From assembly GCA_963771435.1 (NCBI GenBank), contig CAVYTF010000027.1:62001-126000 (forward strand): DNA of 64,000 nucleotides, given 5' to 3'. Position 1 is the stretch's first letter. Every line of letters begins with the position of its first letter. Shown here one piece after another: positions 1 through 9,096 of this stretch. Made by a program: the position numbers and the translations under genes. This DNA is from CAVYTF01 sp963771435 (GTDB lineage: Bacteria > Bacteroidota > Bacteroidia > Chitinophagales > Chitinophagaceae). The notes under the pieces were generated by a model. That model did no database searches. It was not told the origin of the DNA and worked only from the letters and a program-made list of their open reading frames with translations.

Positions 1-1
1 T

Positions 2-1132
2 GCGCATCATTTGCAGTTGTTTGGTAATAATGTGGAAATATTGACTGCATTGCCCAGTTATCCTAAAAGCGAAATATTTGAAGGTTATCATCACAAAAAA
101 TTTCATAAGGAAATTATTGATGACATTTGTGTTTATCGCAGCAATATTTATGTTTCCAAAAAAAGAGGAATGGTTTATCGGTTGCTCAATTATTTTTCTT
201 TTGCTTTCAATTCTTATTTCACCGCAAAAAAACATATAACGCGACCTGATATTATTATATGTGAATCTCCGCCGCTTTTTCTGGGAATCACGGCCGTGTA
301 TTTAAAAAGAAAATGGAAAACAAAATTAGTTTTTAATGTATCCGATCTCTGGCCTGAAAGTGTAGAGAAAATGGGGCTTATAAAGAATAAATGGCTATTG
401 AGGCGTGCTTATAAACTTGTGAACTGGATTTATAAAAATGCAGACCTGATTTCAGGTCAAACACAGGGAATCATAGGCGCTATAAACAATATGCAGCCGA
501 ATAAAAAAGTATTTTGGCTAGCTAACGGCATTGAGACAAAAAAATTTACTTTCTCACAAAATGGCATACCTGCCACATCAGACCAATTCAATCTTTTATA
601 TGCAGGTATTATTGGTTTAGCGCAAGGTCTTGAAGTAATTTTACATGCCGCTTCCCAATTAAAAAATGAAAAAAATATTCATTTTTACATCATTGGAGAT
701 GGTCCTGTAAAAGAAAATCTTATCGCTTTGCAAGAATCAATGGAATTAGATAATGTAACCTTCGTTGATAATCAACCTTCAGAAAAAATTGCCTCTTGGT
801 TACATAGATGCAATGCCTACATTGTTCCGCTACGCAAGCTTGACTTATTTAAAGGGGCTATTCCTTCAAAGCTTTTTGAGCCTCTTTATTTTGCAAAACC
901 GATTTTACTAGGTGTTGAAGGTGAAGCAAAAGAATTATTTATTGATGAAGGAAATTGCGGTTTGTTTTTTGAACCTGAAAATGCAAACGACCTTACGAAT
1001 GCCATTCTTTATCTCTATCAAAATCCTCATATTTCGAAAGCGTTAGGAGAGAATGGCAAAAAATATGTGGAACAAAATTTTCAACGAAAAAAAATTGCAG
1101 AAAAATTCTGGGATCAATTACAGCATTTGTGA
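2..1132 (+). CDS. Glycosyltransferase family 4, WbuB-like (5' end missing)
   Basis: A GT-B glycosyltransferase that probably transfers a sugar from a nucleotide donor during cell-surface polysaccharide synthesis. The frame is open to the window edge. The first usable start is a TTG at 11, but the visible product lacks the first beta strand of the fold, so the true start lies upstream. The N-terminal part carries PSYPKSEIFEGY, typical of WbuB-like enzymes. The C-terminal donor-binding half has NLLYAGIIGLAQGLE and then PSKLFEPLYFAKPILL, the GT4 stretch around the E-x7-E site. The sugar and acceptor cannot be read from the sequence. tRNA-Ala follows 71 bp after the stop. Confidence 0.85.
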   Translation, partial: AHHLQLFGNNVEILTALPSYPKSEIFEGYHHKKFHKEIIDDICVYRSNIYVSKKRGMVYRLLNYFSFAFNSYFTAKKHITRPDIIICESPPLFLGITAVYLKRKWKTKLVFNVSDLWPESVEKMGLIKNKWLLRRAYKLVNWIYKNADLISGQTQGIIGAINNMQPNKKVFWLANGIETKKFTFSQNGIPATSDQFNLLYAGIIGLAQGLEVILHAASQLKNEKNIHFYIIGDGPVKENLIALQESMELDNVTFVDNQPSEKIASWLHRCNAYIVPLRKLDLFKGAIPSKLFEPLYFAKPILLGVEGEAKELFIDEGNCGLFFEPENANDLTNAILYLYQNPHISKALGENGKKYVEQNFQRKKIAEKFWDQLQHL

Positions 1133-1157
1133 CCCCGAAGATATACTCTAAAAAAGT

Positions 1158-1188
1158 TTTGCCTACAATTCTTATTCTTATATTTTTG
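1158..1188 (+). promoter_or_regulatory. Bacteroidota-type promoter of tRNA-Ala
   Basis: TTTG at 1158-1161 is followed by exactly 19 bp and then TATTTTTG at 1181-1188. This is a perfect match to the TTTG-N19-TAnnTTTG consensus of the Bacteroidota housekeeping sigma factor. The tRNA begins 15 bp further on. Confidence 0.8.
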
Positions 1189-1203
1189 CCATCATCAACA
1201 TTT

Positions 1204-1277
<74 letters not shown>

Positions 1278-1379
1278 CATTTTTTCAAGCTTCTTATTGT
1301 ATTGGCTTCACCTCATTAATAAAGTTTGACTGGCAGTTAATTTGTAAGGCTCCTTCTTAATGGAGTTAACAAAATATCC

Positions 1380-2399
1380 ATGAAAATATTATACGCCATA
1401 CAAGGAACGGGAAACGGGCATTTAAGCAGGGCAAGAGATATTATCCCTGCACTTCAAAAAAAAGGGGATGTAGATATTCTGGTAAGTGGCACGCAGGCAG
1501 ATGTTGAGCTACCTTATACAATAAAATACAGATATGACGGCCTTAGTTTTATTTTTGGTAAAGATGGAGGTGTTGATATTGCAGCAACCTTTAGAAAAAG
1601 TAATTTAAAAAGATTATTATCCGAAATACACTTGTTACCTGTTGATACTTATGACATTGTTATCAACGATTTTGAACCTGTAAGTGCGTGGGCCTGCCAC
1701 AACAAACATAAACCCTGTATAGGTCTAAGCCATCAGGCTGCGGTAATAAATAAAAAGGCGCCTAAGCCCTCAGAGCGTTCTATGATTGGAAGTGCTATCC
1801 TCAAATATTATGCTCCTGTCACAATAACCTATGGGTTCCATTTTAAGGCTTATGATGATAATATTTTTACACCCGTTATAAGAAATGAAATAAGAGATCT
1901 TACGCCTACAAATCAAAACCATTATACTGTTTATCTTCCTGCTTACGATGACCAGCACATCCTAGAAACGCTTTCACTTTTTGAAGATATAAACTGGCAA
2001 GTCTTTTCAAAACACAATAACAAAAGTTTTAAAAAAGACAACATTACTATTTCCCCTATCAATAACGAAGATTTTATTAAAAGTATGACAAGTGCAAAGG
2101 GAATCTTGTGTGGTGCTGGTTTTGAAACACCTGCCGAAGTAATGTATCTGAAGAAAAAATTAATGGTGATACCTATGAAAGGTCAATATGAACAACAATG
2201 CAATGCGGCTGCTTTGAATGAAATGGGCATACCTGTAATTAGAAGCCTAAACAAAAAGTATATAGACAAGATTAAAGCTTGGTTGAATGATCCTTCTATC
2301 ATCGCTGTTGACTATAAAAATTATACCGATTCTATTATCGATTTAATATTTAATCAATATTCAAAAAATAAAACAACCGCCTCTGAACTTGTTTTTTAA
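1380..2399 (+). CDS. MJ1255-type glycosyltransferase (MurG-like fold)
   Basis: A 339-residue GT-B protein of the MJ1255/glycosyltransferase 28-like group. The N-terminus has the glycine-rich loop GTGNGHLSRA (about residues 9-18), as in MurG and UGT enzymes. The C-terminal half has CGAGFETPAEVMYLKKK (about residue 240), matching the loop that binds the nucleotide sugar in MurG relatives. No signal peptide or membrane segment is seen, so it is probably cytoplasmic or membrane-associated. Acceptor and sugar are unknown. It converges with the nucleoside transporter gene, with only a 6-bp gap and no room for a separate terminator. Confidence 0.8.
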   Translation: MKILYAIQGTGNGHLSRARDIIPALQKKGDVDILVSGTQADVELPYTIKYRYDGLSFIFGKDGGVDIAATFRKSNLKRLLSEIHLLPVDTYDIVINDFEPVSAWACHNKHKPCIGLSHQAAVINKKAPKPSERSMIGSAILKYYAPVTITYGFHFKAYDDNIFTPVIRNEIRDLTPTNQNHYTVYLPAYDDQHILETLSLFEDINWQVFSKHNNKSFKKDNITISPINNEDFIKSMTSAKGILCGAGFETPAEVMYLKKKLMVIPMKGQYEQQCNAAALNEMGIPVIRSLNKKYIDKIKAWLNDPSIIAVDYKNYTDSIIDLIFNQYSKNKTTASELVF

Positions 2400-2405
2400 T
2401 CTCAG

Positions 2406-3656
2406 TTAAACCATTTCAATTCTTTCTTCCTTAAAGGCCACCTCTTCTTTGTTCCTGAAAAAAAGCATAAAGAATATCAACACTACCGCAGCAATTCCTG
2501 AAGGTATTAACCAGATATGCTGCCAATCATGGCTTGTAGTTGTTTTATAATGATCTGTTATTAAGCCCGCGATCCAAAACCCGATCAGCATTCCTGCGCC
2601 GTAAGTTGCAAGCGTGATCATACCTTGTGCAGCAGATCTAATTTGTAGCCCTGCACGTTTATCTGTATAAATTTGTCCTGCAACAAAAAAGAAATCATAA
2701 CATATACCATGTAATATAATTCCTAAAATAAGCAGGAAAGACAAATCACCTGCGTTCCCATAAGCAAACAGCAAATATCTCACTGCCCATGCAAGCATAC
2801 CCATGATGATCGTCTTTTTAAACCCAAATCTTGAAAAGAAAAAAGGGATTAGCAAAATGCATAACGCCTCTGATACCTGCCCCAATGCCATCATACCCGT
2901 TGGCTTTGGCAGTCCAATGCTCTGCAGGAAAGGGTTTGCATTTTGATAATAAAAGGCCAATGGTATACAGATAAGTATAGACGAAATAAAAAACACTAAA
3001 AAGTTCCTGTTACCAAGCAATTTGATTGCATCCAGCCCCAATATTTCAGAAACACTGGTTCTTTTCTCTTTGCTTTTAACCGGAGGCGTCTTAGGCAAAG
3101 TAAAACTGTATAAACCTAAAACAAGTGATGCTATTCCTGCCATTAAAAAGGTATTTTTCAATAAACCTGCTGGCACGCCTGTTTTAGAATCCCAATGAAA
3201 CAAATAACTAATAGTCAACCCTGCAACGATCCAACCGACTGTCCCCCAAACACGAATAGTTGCAAATTCTTTTTCCGGGCTATTTATTTGGCGGAACGAT
3301 ACCGAATTTACCAATGCCAGCGTAGGCATATAAGCTATCATATAAGCAAGGGTATACGGATAAAATACCGATACATCTGTTGAAGTATACATCTGGTACA
3401 TCAACACTGCCCCCACCAAATGCAGCACTCCCAATATCCTTTCAGCATTAAAAAACCTATCTGCTATCAATCCAATAATAAATGGCGCAATAATAGCCCC
3501 AAACGATTGCGTGGAAAAAATATTCGCTGTCTGCAACCCATTTGCAAAAAGGGGTTTATTGGCTAAAAAAGTCCCTAAGGTCACAAACCACGCCCCCCAG
3601 ATAAAAAACTCAAGGAACATCATGAACGAAAGCTGAATGCGGATTGAAGATTTCAT
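2406..3656 (-). CDS. Nucleoside:H+ symporter family MFS permease
   Basis: A 416-residue integral membrane protein with about twelve hydrophobic segments. The N-terminus LSFMMFLEFFIWGAWFVTLG is characteristic of the NupG/XapB nucleoside permease branch of the major facilitator superfamily, as is the central FFVAGQIYTDKRAG loop. It is expected to import nucleosides with protons across the inner membrane. The length is normal for the family (about 400-420 residues). It is a single gene. The substrate is inferred from family membership only. Confidence 0.85.
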   Translation of the reverse strand: MKSSIRIQLSFMMFLEFFIWGAWFVTLGTFLANKPLFANGLQTANIFSTQSFGAIIAPFIIGLIADRFFNAERILGVLHLVGAVLMYQMYTSTDVSVFYPYTLAYMIAYMPTLALVNSVSFRQINSPEKEFATIRVWGTVGWIVAGLTISYLFHWDSKTGVPAGLLKNTFLMAGIASLVLGLYSFTLPKTPPVKSKEKRTSVSEILGLDAIKLLGNRNFLVFFISSILICIPLAFYYQNANPFLQSIGLPKPTGMMALGQVSEALCILLIPFFFSRFGFKKTIIMGMLAWAVRYLLFAYGNAGDLSFLLILGIILHGICYDFFFVAGQIYTDKRAGLQIRSAAQGMITLATYGAGMLIGFWIAGLITDHYKTTTSHDWQHIWLIPSGIAAVVLIFFMLFFRNKEEVAFKEERIEMV

Positions 3657-3738
3657 ATAGCAGTTATTTAGTCATCGTCTTATAAAAAAATAAAATTAAG
3701 GCATTCGATTGAATCAACTATAAACCACAAATTTTTTC

Positions 3739-5061
3739 TCATTCCCAAATCTCATCTTTCCCCTCCAGCCATCCTTTCACGGAAGCAGTAGTCACACTCT
3801 TCGGCCTCTCCAACGGAAATCCCAACGCCCTGTCCCAGCAAAGGCTTGCCAGCACTCCCAGCGACCGGCTTACAGCAAACAACACAGTATAAAACTCATA
3901 CTCCACCAGTCCATAATGCACCAGCAGTGCCCCACTATGCGCATCCACATTCGGCCAAGGGTTTTTGATTTTCCCCAACGATTGCAATATCGGCGGCACC
4001 GTCTCATATATTTTCCAAACCGTATTCACCAGCTTGTCATCCGGCATATGCTTCTTACCAAACTCCATCTGTGCTGTAAAGCGCGGGTCTGTCTTCCGCA
4101 GCACTGCATGTCCATACCCCGGCACCACCTTCCCCGCCGTCAGTGTTTTTTGAACGTATGCCGCTATCTGCTCTTTCGTCGGCTCCTCCGTCCCCAGTTC
4201 CTTCTCCATTTCAAATATCCATTTTATCATCTCCTGGTTCGCCAGCCCGTGCAGCGGTCCTGCCAGTCCATTCATCCCCGCCGCATAACTCAAATAGGGG
4301 TCGCTCAATGCGCTTCCCACCAAATGTGTCGTATGCGCCGACACATTCCCACCCTCATGATCCGCATGGATCGTCATATACAGCCGCATTAATTCTTTAA
4401 AGCTTTCGTCCTCAAAACCCAGCATATGCGCCAGGTTCCCCGCCCAGTCTAGCAAACCATTCGGGTTAATATGGTCATTATTTTTATATTTCCTCCTATA
4501 CACGTATGCAGCAATACGGGGCAGCCGCGAAATCAGATCCAGCACATCATCATACATCGGGTTCCAGTAATCCTTCTTGTTTATCCCCTTCGCATATTCC
4601 TTCGCAAAATTACTCTCCGTCTGCAACGCCATCACCCCCGCCACAAACATAGTCATCGGGTGTGCCGTCACAGGCAGTGCATCGATCACCGCAAACACAT
4701 GGTTGGGTACATGGCTCCTCCGCTGAAGCACGCTCGACAAATGATGCACATCCTCCTCACTCGGCAGTTCACCCAGCAACATCAGCAAAAACAGCCCCTC
4801 CGGCAGCGGCTCCCCCCCATCATGCGCCTTCGGCAACTTTACCTGCAACTCAGGTATCGAATATCCCCTAAACCTGATTCCCTCCTGCGCATCCAGCAAG
4901 CTCGTCTCCGTCACAAGCCCCGTTATCCCGCGCATCCCTTGGTACACCTGCGCTAGCGTTACCTCCCCAATTTTCTTCGCCCCATGCTCCTTCACCAGTT
5001 CCTTAATTTCTGCAAACGCAGCATCAGCCTTTGCCTTAAATCTGTCTTTTATAATTCCCAT
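3739..5061 (-). CDS. gltA: Citrate synthase (eukaryote-like type)
   Basis: A 440-residue citrate (Si)-synthase that condenses acetyl-CoA and oxaloacetate to citrate at entry to the TCA cycle. The catalytic triad is visible: His in GPLHGLANQE (about residue 270), His in PGYGHAVLRKTDPRF (about 320) and Asp in VDAHSGALL (about 370). The length and the MGIIKDRFKAKADAAFAEIKEL leader, together with this arrangement, fit the eukaryote-like type found in Bacteroidota rather than the shorter hexameric E. coli type. The gene is clearly richer in G and C, especially C at third positions, than most neighbours, as expected for strong expression. Upstream are a C-rich non-coding tract and the 21-bp array R1. 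Confidence 0.95.
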   Translation of the reverse strand: MGIIKDRFKAKADAAFAEIKELVKEHGAKKIGEVTLAQVYQGMRGITGLVTETSLLDAQEGIRFRGYSIPELQVKLPKAHDGGEPLPEGLFLLMLLGELPSEEDVHHLSSVLQRRSHVPNHVFAVIDALPVTAHPMTMFVAGVMALQTESNFAKEYAKGINKKDYWNPMYDDVLDLISRLPRIAAYVYRRKYKNNDHINPNGLLDWAGNLAHMLGFEDESFKELMRLYMTIHADHEGGNVSAHTTHLVGSALSDPYLSYAAGMNGLAGPLHGLANQEMIKWIFEMEKELGTEEPTKEQIAAYVQKTLTAGKVVPGYGHAVLRKTDPRFTAQMEFGKKHMPDDKLVNTVWKIYETVPPILQSLGKIKNPWPNVDAHSGALLVHYGLVEYEFYTVLFAVSRSLGVLASLCWDRALGFPLERPKSVTTASVKGWLEGKDEIWE

Positions 5062-5118
5062 AAAATAATTTTTCGCCTTTGCTCATCTGTCAACCAACAT
5101 CTGTGATCTCATTTGGGG

Positions 5119-5235
5119 CTCTCCCTTTCCGTCTCCCTCCTCATCTTTCGTTCCGGCTGTCCGTTGCTAGTCCGGCACAAGCCCCGCCATAAAACCTTCA
5201 CCGGGCTTTCCATTACCATCCCGCAGCCCTTCAGC
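5119..5235. repeat. Candidate dispersed non-coding element
   Basis: A GC-rich, non-coding tract between citrate synthase and R1, quite unlike the surrounding AT-rich intergenic DNA. It contains two imperfect dyads. One is CCGGCTG...TAGTCCGG (about 5153-5175). The other is GGGCTTTCC...GCAGCCC (about 5202-5228). Sequences of this kind seem familiar to me as interspersed repeats in Chitinophagaceae, but only one copy is in the window, so the repeat status is unproven. Confidence 0.3.
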
Positions 5236-5350
5236 AGCAGAATCTCTATTCAGCACCTAAACTCAGCAAACCTCAAATTCAAACCAAAGTTCAATCTATC
5301 CCCTCTCCCCACTTTTCCTCATATTCATAATTCATCATTCCTCATTCATA

Positions 5351-5560
5351 CCTCATTGCTTCCCCTCCTAACCTCATTGCTTTCACTCCCAACCTCATTG
5401 CTTTCACTCCCAACCTCATTGCTTTCACTCCCAACCTCATTGCTTCCCCTCCCAACCTCATTGCTTTCACTCCCAACCTCATTGCTTTCACCTCCAACCT
5501 CATTGCTTTCACTCCAAACCTCATTGCTTACACTCCCAACCTCATTGCTTCAACTTCTCT
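5351..5560. repeat. R1: 10 x 21-bp tandem repeat array
   Basis: Ten units begin with CCTCATTGCTT at 5351, 5372, 5393, 5414, 5435, 5456, 5477, 5498, 5519 and 5540, all exactly 21 bp apart. Units differ mainly in the middle (TTTCACTCCC against TCCCCTCCC). The array lies between two minus-strand genes, upstream of citrate synthase and downstream of the LptF/G gene. Because 21 is a multiple of three, it reads as a seven-residue repeat (MRLGVKA on the minus strand), but no ribosome-binding or domain evidence supports a protein. No clear inverted repeat was found inside this unit. Confidence 0.95.
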
Positions 5561-5773
5561 GCCATTGTTTCAGTATGCGTCTGACATTGCTTCATACATT
5601 TTCTTCATTTCTTTACAATCTCTACCCTCTTCTTGCCCTTTTCCCTTGAAGAAGGGTTGGGACGACGCCTTTGCTGCCAAAAAAGATAAGCTCTCCCAAA
5701 TCCCGCTGTAAAGATAAAAAGAACTATCCACCAAGCTAAAAAGAATCAATAAAATAAACGGCTTAACGCAAAC

Positions 5774-6865
5774 TTATTTCGGCGCCTGCCGGTAAATATA
5801 AACCGCCACTATCGAAAAAATAATATCAGGCAGCCACGCCGCAAGCATCGGTGGCAAATTTCCCTTCGTAGAAAAAATAGTAGAAAACCTGTCCGTCAAA
5901 ATAAACAAAGCAGCCGTCACAAACCCGATGGCCAGGTGCGCCCCGCTCCCACCCCTCACCTTCCTTATTGCAACCGCCGCCCCGATCAAGGTCAGCAAAA
6001 GCACCGCCACCGAAGTAGCATCCCTTCTATATCGCTCCACTTTCAGCTCATTTAATCCCTCAGAACCCCTCATTTCTCCAAGATTTATCATCCGCTTCAG
6101 TTCGGGAGTAGTCAATTTATCCTTCGTAAACTCATCCTGCATCAGGTCCATCGGCCTGAAATTAAACGCCACATATTTTATTGGCGTTCGCACAATTTTT
6201 TCATTCATCCCGTTTATCGTCCGCTCAAATGCATTGGAAAGTTCCCATTTCCCCTTCCCCGTATCCCACCTGATATTTGTAGCCCTCATATTATAAACTA
6301 CCTGGTTATTTTTAATAGTATTCATAAAAAAAGGCCCTCCCCCTTTAGACGTTGTATCATACGCATGAACCCCCGCATAAGTAAAAGAATCAACCCTGAA
6401 ATAATAACTGCTTGTGTGCGGCAATAATGGATTGTAGGAAGAATTAGCGTTCACATAATTCGTTTCAAAAGCAGTCCTTTTATATTCCGCCTGCGGTATC
6501 ACATATTGGTTAGCATACCACAAAAGCCCTCCAAGTGCGATCCCACCCACCCAATACGGTCTCAGCATCCGGTTAAAAGAAGTGCCGCTCGCCAATATTG
6601 CGATAAACTCACTCTGCCCCGCCATCTTCGAACTGAAAAATATAACCGAGATAAAAACAAACAATGGAAAAAGCAAAGCAATAATATGTGGGATAAAGGC
6701 AATGTAATAATTCATTATAATTTGCGTGAACGTCCAGCCGCTCTTCACAAAATCATCGGTCTTTTCGCCCACATCAATAACCACCGATATAATTGTAAAT
6801 AGGAATATAGAAAAGAAAAAAGTAGTGAGAAATTTTTTAAGTATGTACCAATCAAGTTTCTTCAT
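5774..6865 (-). CDS. LptF/LptG family lipopolysaccharide export permease (YjgP/YjgQ)
   Basis: An inner-membrane permease of the Lpt machine that moves LPS from the inner membrane towards the periplasmic bridge. The N-terminus MKKLDWYILKKFLTTFFFS begins the first membrane helix. Further helices follow at about 55-80 and 95-120, then a long periplasmic beta-jellyroll domain (about 130-270), then three helices at the C-terminus. This is the family layout. I chose the ATG at 6865; an in-frame ATG at 6883 would add six residues. It cannot be assigned to LptF or LptG from this sequence alone. Confidence 0.85.
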   Translation of the reverse strand: MKKLDWYILKKFLTTFFFSIFLFTIISVVIDVGEKTDDFVKSGWTFTQIIMNYYIAFIPHIIALLFPLFVFISVIFFSSKMAGQSEFIAILASGTSFNRMLRPYWVGGIALGGLLWYANQYVIPQAEYKRTAFETNYVNANSSYNPLLPHTSSYYFRVDSFTYAGVHAYDTTSKGGGPFFMNTIKNNQVVYNMRATNIRWDTGKGKWELSNAFERTINGMNEKIVRTPIKYVAFNFRPMDLMQDEFTKDKLTTPELKRMINLGEMRGSEGLNELKVERYRRDATSVAVLLLTLIGAAVAIRKVRGGSGAHLAIGFVTAALFILTDRFSTIFSTKGNLPPMLAAWLPDIIFSIVAVYIYRQAPK

Positions 6866-6939
6866 CGAAAACAAAGATAGCATGGCGCATTTATAAATAA
6901 CAAAACCCCTGCTATAAGCAAGGGTTAAGAAATTTTCTG

Positions 6940-7013
6940 CGGACCGGACGGGACTCGAACCCGCGACCTCCGCCGTGACAGGGCGGCATTCTAACCAACT
7001 GAACTACCGATCC
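6940..7013 (-). tRNA. tRNA-Asp (anticodon GTC)
   Basis: On the minus strand the acceptor GGATCGG pairs with CCGGTCC (one G-T pair). The anticodon stem GCCGC/GGCGG... encloses the loop CTGTCAC with anticodon GTC. The T loop is TTCGAGT and the discriminator is G. CCA is not encoded. Confidence 0.95.
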
Positions 7014-7044
7014 AACTCAATCAACTACCCCGTTTTGGGGAGCG

Positions 7045-7077
7045 CAAATATAAAGCTAAATAACCCTTTAAAACAAA
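7045..7077 (-). promoter_or_regulatory. Promoter of tRNA-Asp
   Basis: On the minus strand TATATTTG (7045-7052) lies 31 bp before the tRNA. A TTTG (7074-7077) is 21 bp upstream of it, against 19 in the Bacteroidota consensus. Confidence 0.55.
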
Positions 7078-7137
7078 ACTTTTCTTTTAAAAAAATCAAA
7101 TTGTAATTTTACCGCCCACTAAGTTTTCATTAAGCGT

Positions 7138-8109
7138 ATGCCACAATACCCTAACAGGCAGTTTCTCGATTTTGAACAACCAATAAAAATGTTGTATGAA
7201 GAGATTGATAAACTGAAACAAACGGCCGAGAAAAGCAAAATTGATATGACAGATAGCATCAAAAAGCTTGAAGATGCTATCGTTGATAAACGAAAAGAAG
7301 TTACAGAACAGCTCACTCCATGGCAAAGGGTGCAACTCAGCCGCCATCCAGACAGGCCTTATTCTTTAAAATACATTCAAAAAATATCTACCAACTTTAT
7401 TGAGCTTCACGGCGACAGAAATGTAAGAGACGATAAGGCAATGATTGGGGGATTAGGCCAAATAGAAGGACAAACTGTAATGTTTATTGGGCAACAAAAA
7501 GGTGCCAATACCAAAATGCGTCAAATGCGAAATTTCGGGATGGCAAATCCCGAAGGTTACAGAAAAGCATTGCGTTTAATGAGGCTGGCTGAAAAATTCG
7601 ACAAACCTGTTATCTGTTTAATTGATACACCAGGAGCTTTCCCCGGTTTAGAAGCGGAAGAGCGCGGCCAGGGAGAAGCTATTGCCCGGAATATTTATGA
7701 AATGATAAGGCTAAAAGTGCCAATTATCATCGTCATTATTGGCGAAGGTGCAAGCGGAGGTGCACTTGGTATAGGCGTTGGTGATAAAACCTTGATGATG
7801 GAAAACACATGGTATAGTGTTATTTCCCCTGAAAGCTGCAGTTCTATTTTATGGCGCAGTTGGGATAAAAAAGAAATTGCCGCCGAGCAACTTCATTTAA
7901 CTGCAACAGATATGAAAGGCTTTGGTCTAGTAGATGAAATTGTACCTGAGCCGATTGGTGGCGCACATTGGGATTATGATGCATCAGCTTGTATCCTTAA
8001 ACAACATATATTGAATGCACTCAAAGAATTAAAACCTATTTCACCAGAAAAGCGCATTAACAATCGAATTGAAAAATATGGCAAAATGGGTTTCTGGAAT
8101 GAAAGCTAG
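7138..8109 (+). CDS. accA: Acetyl-CoA carboxylase carboxyltransferase subunit alpha
   Basis: A 323-residue AccA. With AccD it forms the carboxyltransferase that moves CO2 from carboxybiotin to acetyl-CoA, the first step of fatty-acid synthesis. The N-terminal helical region with FEQPIKMLYEEIDKLK is typical. The crotonase-like core shows ELHGDRNVRDD (about 95), TPGAFPGLEAEERGQGEAIA (about 165) and IGEGASGGALGIG (about 205), which build the CoA site. The length is normal. It is followed 41 bp later by dapA on the same strand, so co-transcription is possible. Confidence 0.97.
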   Translation: MPQYPNRQFLDFEQPIKMLYEEIDKLKQTAEKSKIDMTDSIKKLEDAIVDKRKEVTEQLTPWQRVQLSRHPDRPYSLKYIQKISTNFIELHGDRNVRDDKAMIGGLGQIEGQTVMFIGQQKGANTKMRQMRNFGMANPEGYRKALRLMRLAEKFDKPVICLIDTPGAFPGLEAEERGQGEAIARNIYEMIRLKVPIIIVIIGEGASGGALGIGVGDKTLMMENTWYSVISPESCSSILWRSWDKKEIAAEQLHLTATDMKGFGLVDEIVPEPIGGAHWDYDASACILKQHILNALKELKPISPEKRINNRIEKYGKMGFWNES

Positions 8110-8150
8110 AATTCGGTTTGCTTAGGAACTATTCAAATAAATATTTACAA

Positions 8151-9038
8151 ATGTCACTACTAAATACTTTAAAAGGTACAGGTGTCGCGCTTATCACTCC
8201 ATTCAAAAAAAATAATGATATAGATTTTGACGCCTTCGGTAAAGTCATTGATTTCGTTATAGACGGTGGCGTAGAATATGTTGTTGTGCTTGGCACTACC
8301 GGCGAAACACCCACGTTGAGAAGGCAGGAAAAAATGACGCTCATAAAAGAAGCTGTTTTAAAAGTTAACAGCCGCGTTCCTATAGTAGTAGGCATTGGCG
8401 GAAACAATACCGCAGCATTGCTGGAAGACCTCGAAACATTTCCTTTAGAAAATGCAGTTGCTGTTTTAAGCGCTTCCCCATATTACAACAAGCCATCGCA
8501 GGAAGGCTTGTTCCAGCATTATAGCGCACTTGCCAAAGCTTCTCCTAAACCCATAATTCTATACAATGTTCCCGGCAGGACGGGAAGGAACATGGAGCCT
8601 GAAACAACCATCCGCCTAGCAAGTGAAGTAGAAAATATTGCAGGCATAAAGGAAGCAGGTAACAGTATAACCCAAATCATGAAAGTGCTGCAACACAGGC
8701 CAAAAGGTTTTTTAGTATTAAGTGGGGATGATGATTTAGTTTTACCTGAACTTGCCTGCGGCATAGATGGTGTAATAAGTGTTGCAGCAAATTGTTTCCC
8801 ACAAAAATTTTCTGATATGGTACGTGCAGGGTTGAAATTCGATTTTATAAACGCAAAAGCCTTAAACGACACTTTAATTGAAGCCTATCATTTGTTGTTT
8901 ACAGAAAATAATCCCGCAGGAGTAAAAGCTTTTATGGCCGAATTAGGATTGATTGAAAACAACCTTCGCCTTCCACTTGTTCCTCTAAGTAATCATCTGC
9001 ATGAGAAAGTAAAAGTCTACCTGGATAAACAGCGTTAA
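8151..9038 (+). CDS. dapA: 4-hydroxy-tetrahydrodipicolinate synthase
   Basis: A 295-residue TIM-barrel lyase. It condenses pyruvate and aspartate semialdehyde in the lysine/diaminopimelate pathway. Family marks are VLGTTGETPTL (about 42), the catalytic Tyr in YNVPGRTG (about 137) and the Schiff-base Lys in AGIKEAGNS (about 165). I chose the ATG at 8151 because the fold begins at LKGTGVALITPF; a longer frame from a TTG at 8118 adds residues with no counterpart. The next pathway enzyme, DapB, is encoded about 48 kb away on the other strand. Confidence 0.96.
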   Translation: MSLLNTLKGTGVALITPFKKNNDIDFDAFGKVIDFVIDGGVEYVVVLGTTGETPTLRRQEKMTLIKEAVLKVNSRVPIVVGIGGNNTAALLEDLETFPLENAVAVLSASPYYNKPSQEGLFQHYSALAKASPKPIILYNVPGRTGRNMEPETTIRLASEVENIAGIKEAGNSITQIMKVLQHRPKGFLVLSGDDDLVLPELACGIDGVISVAANCFPQKFSDMVRAGLKFDFINAKALNDTLIEAYHLLFTENNPAGVKAFMAELGLIENNLRLPLVPLSNHLHEKVKVYLDKQR

Positions 9039-9083
9039 TATCCCGCCAAAAATCCTTTTATGGAAAAGCCCCTTCTGTAAAGC

Positions 9084-9091
9084 TATATTTG
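9084..9091 (+). promoter_or_regulatory. -7 box very close to the RlmI-like gene start
   Basis: TATATTTG, a perfect Bacteroidota -7 element, ends only 5 bp before the ATG at 9097. No good TTTG lies at the -33 distance. If used, the transcript would start at or next to the initiation codon and be leaderless. Confidence 0.5.
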
Positions 9092-9096
9092 CTTTA

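Noticed and set aside
4471..4956. Plus-strand reading frame of 161 residues within citrate synthase
   Set aside because: Arginine- and histidine-rich frame antisense to a well-conserved gene, arising from its GC-rich codons.
5351..5560. CRISPR array
   Set aside because: The units are directly adjacent without variable spacers, the period is only 21 bp, and no cas genes are present. The same holds for R2-R8.
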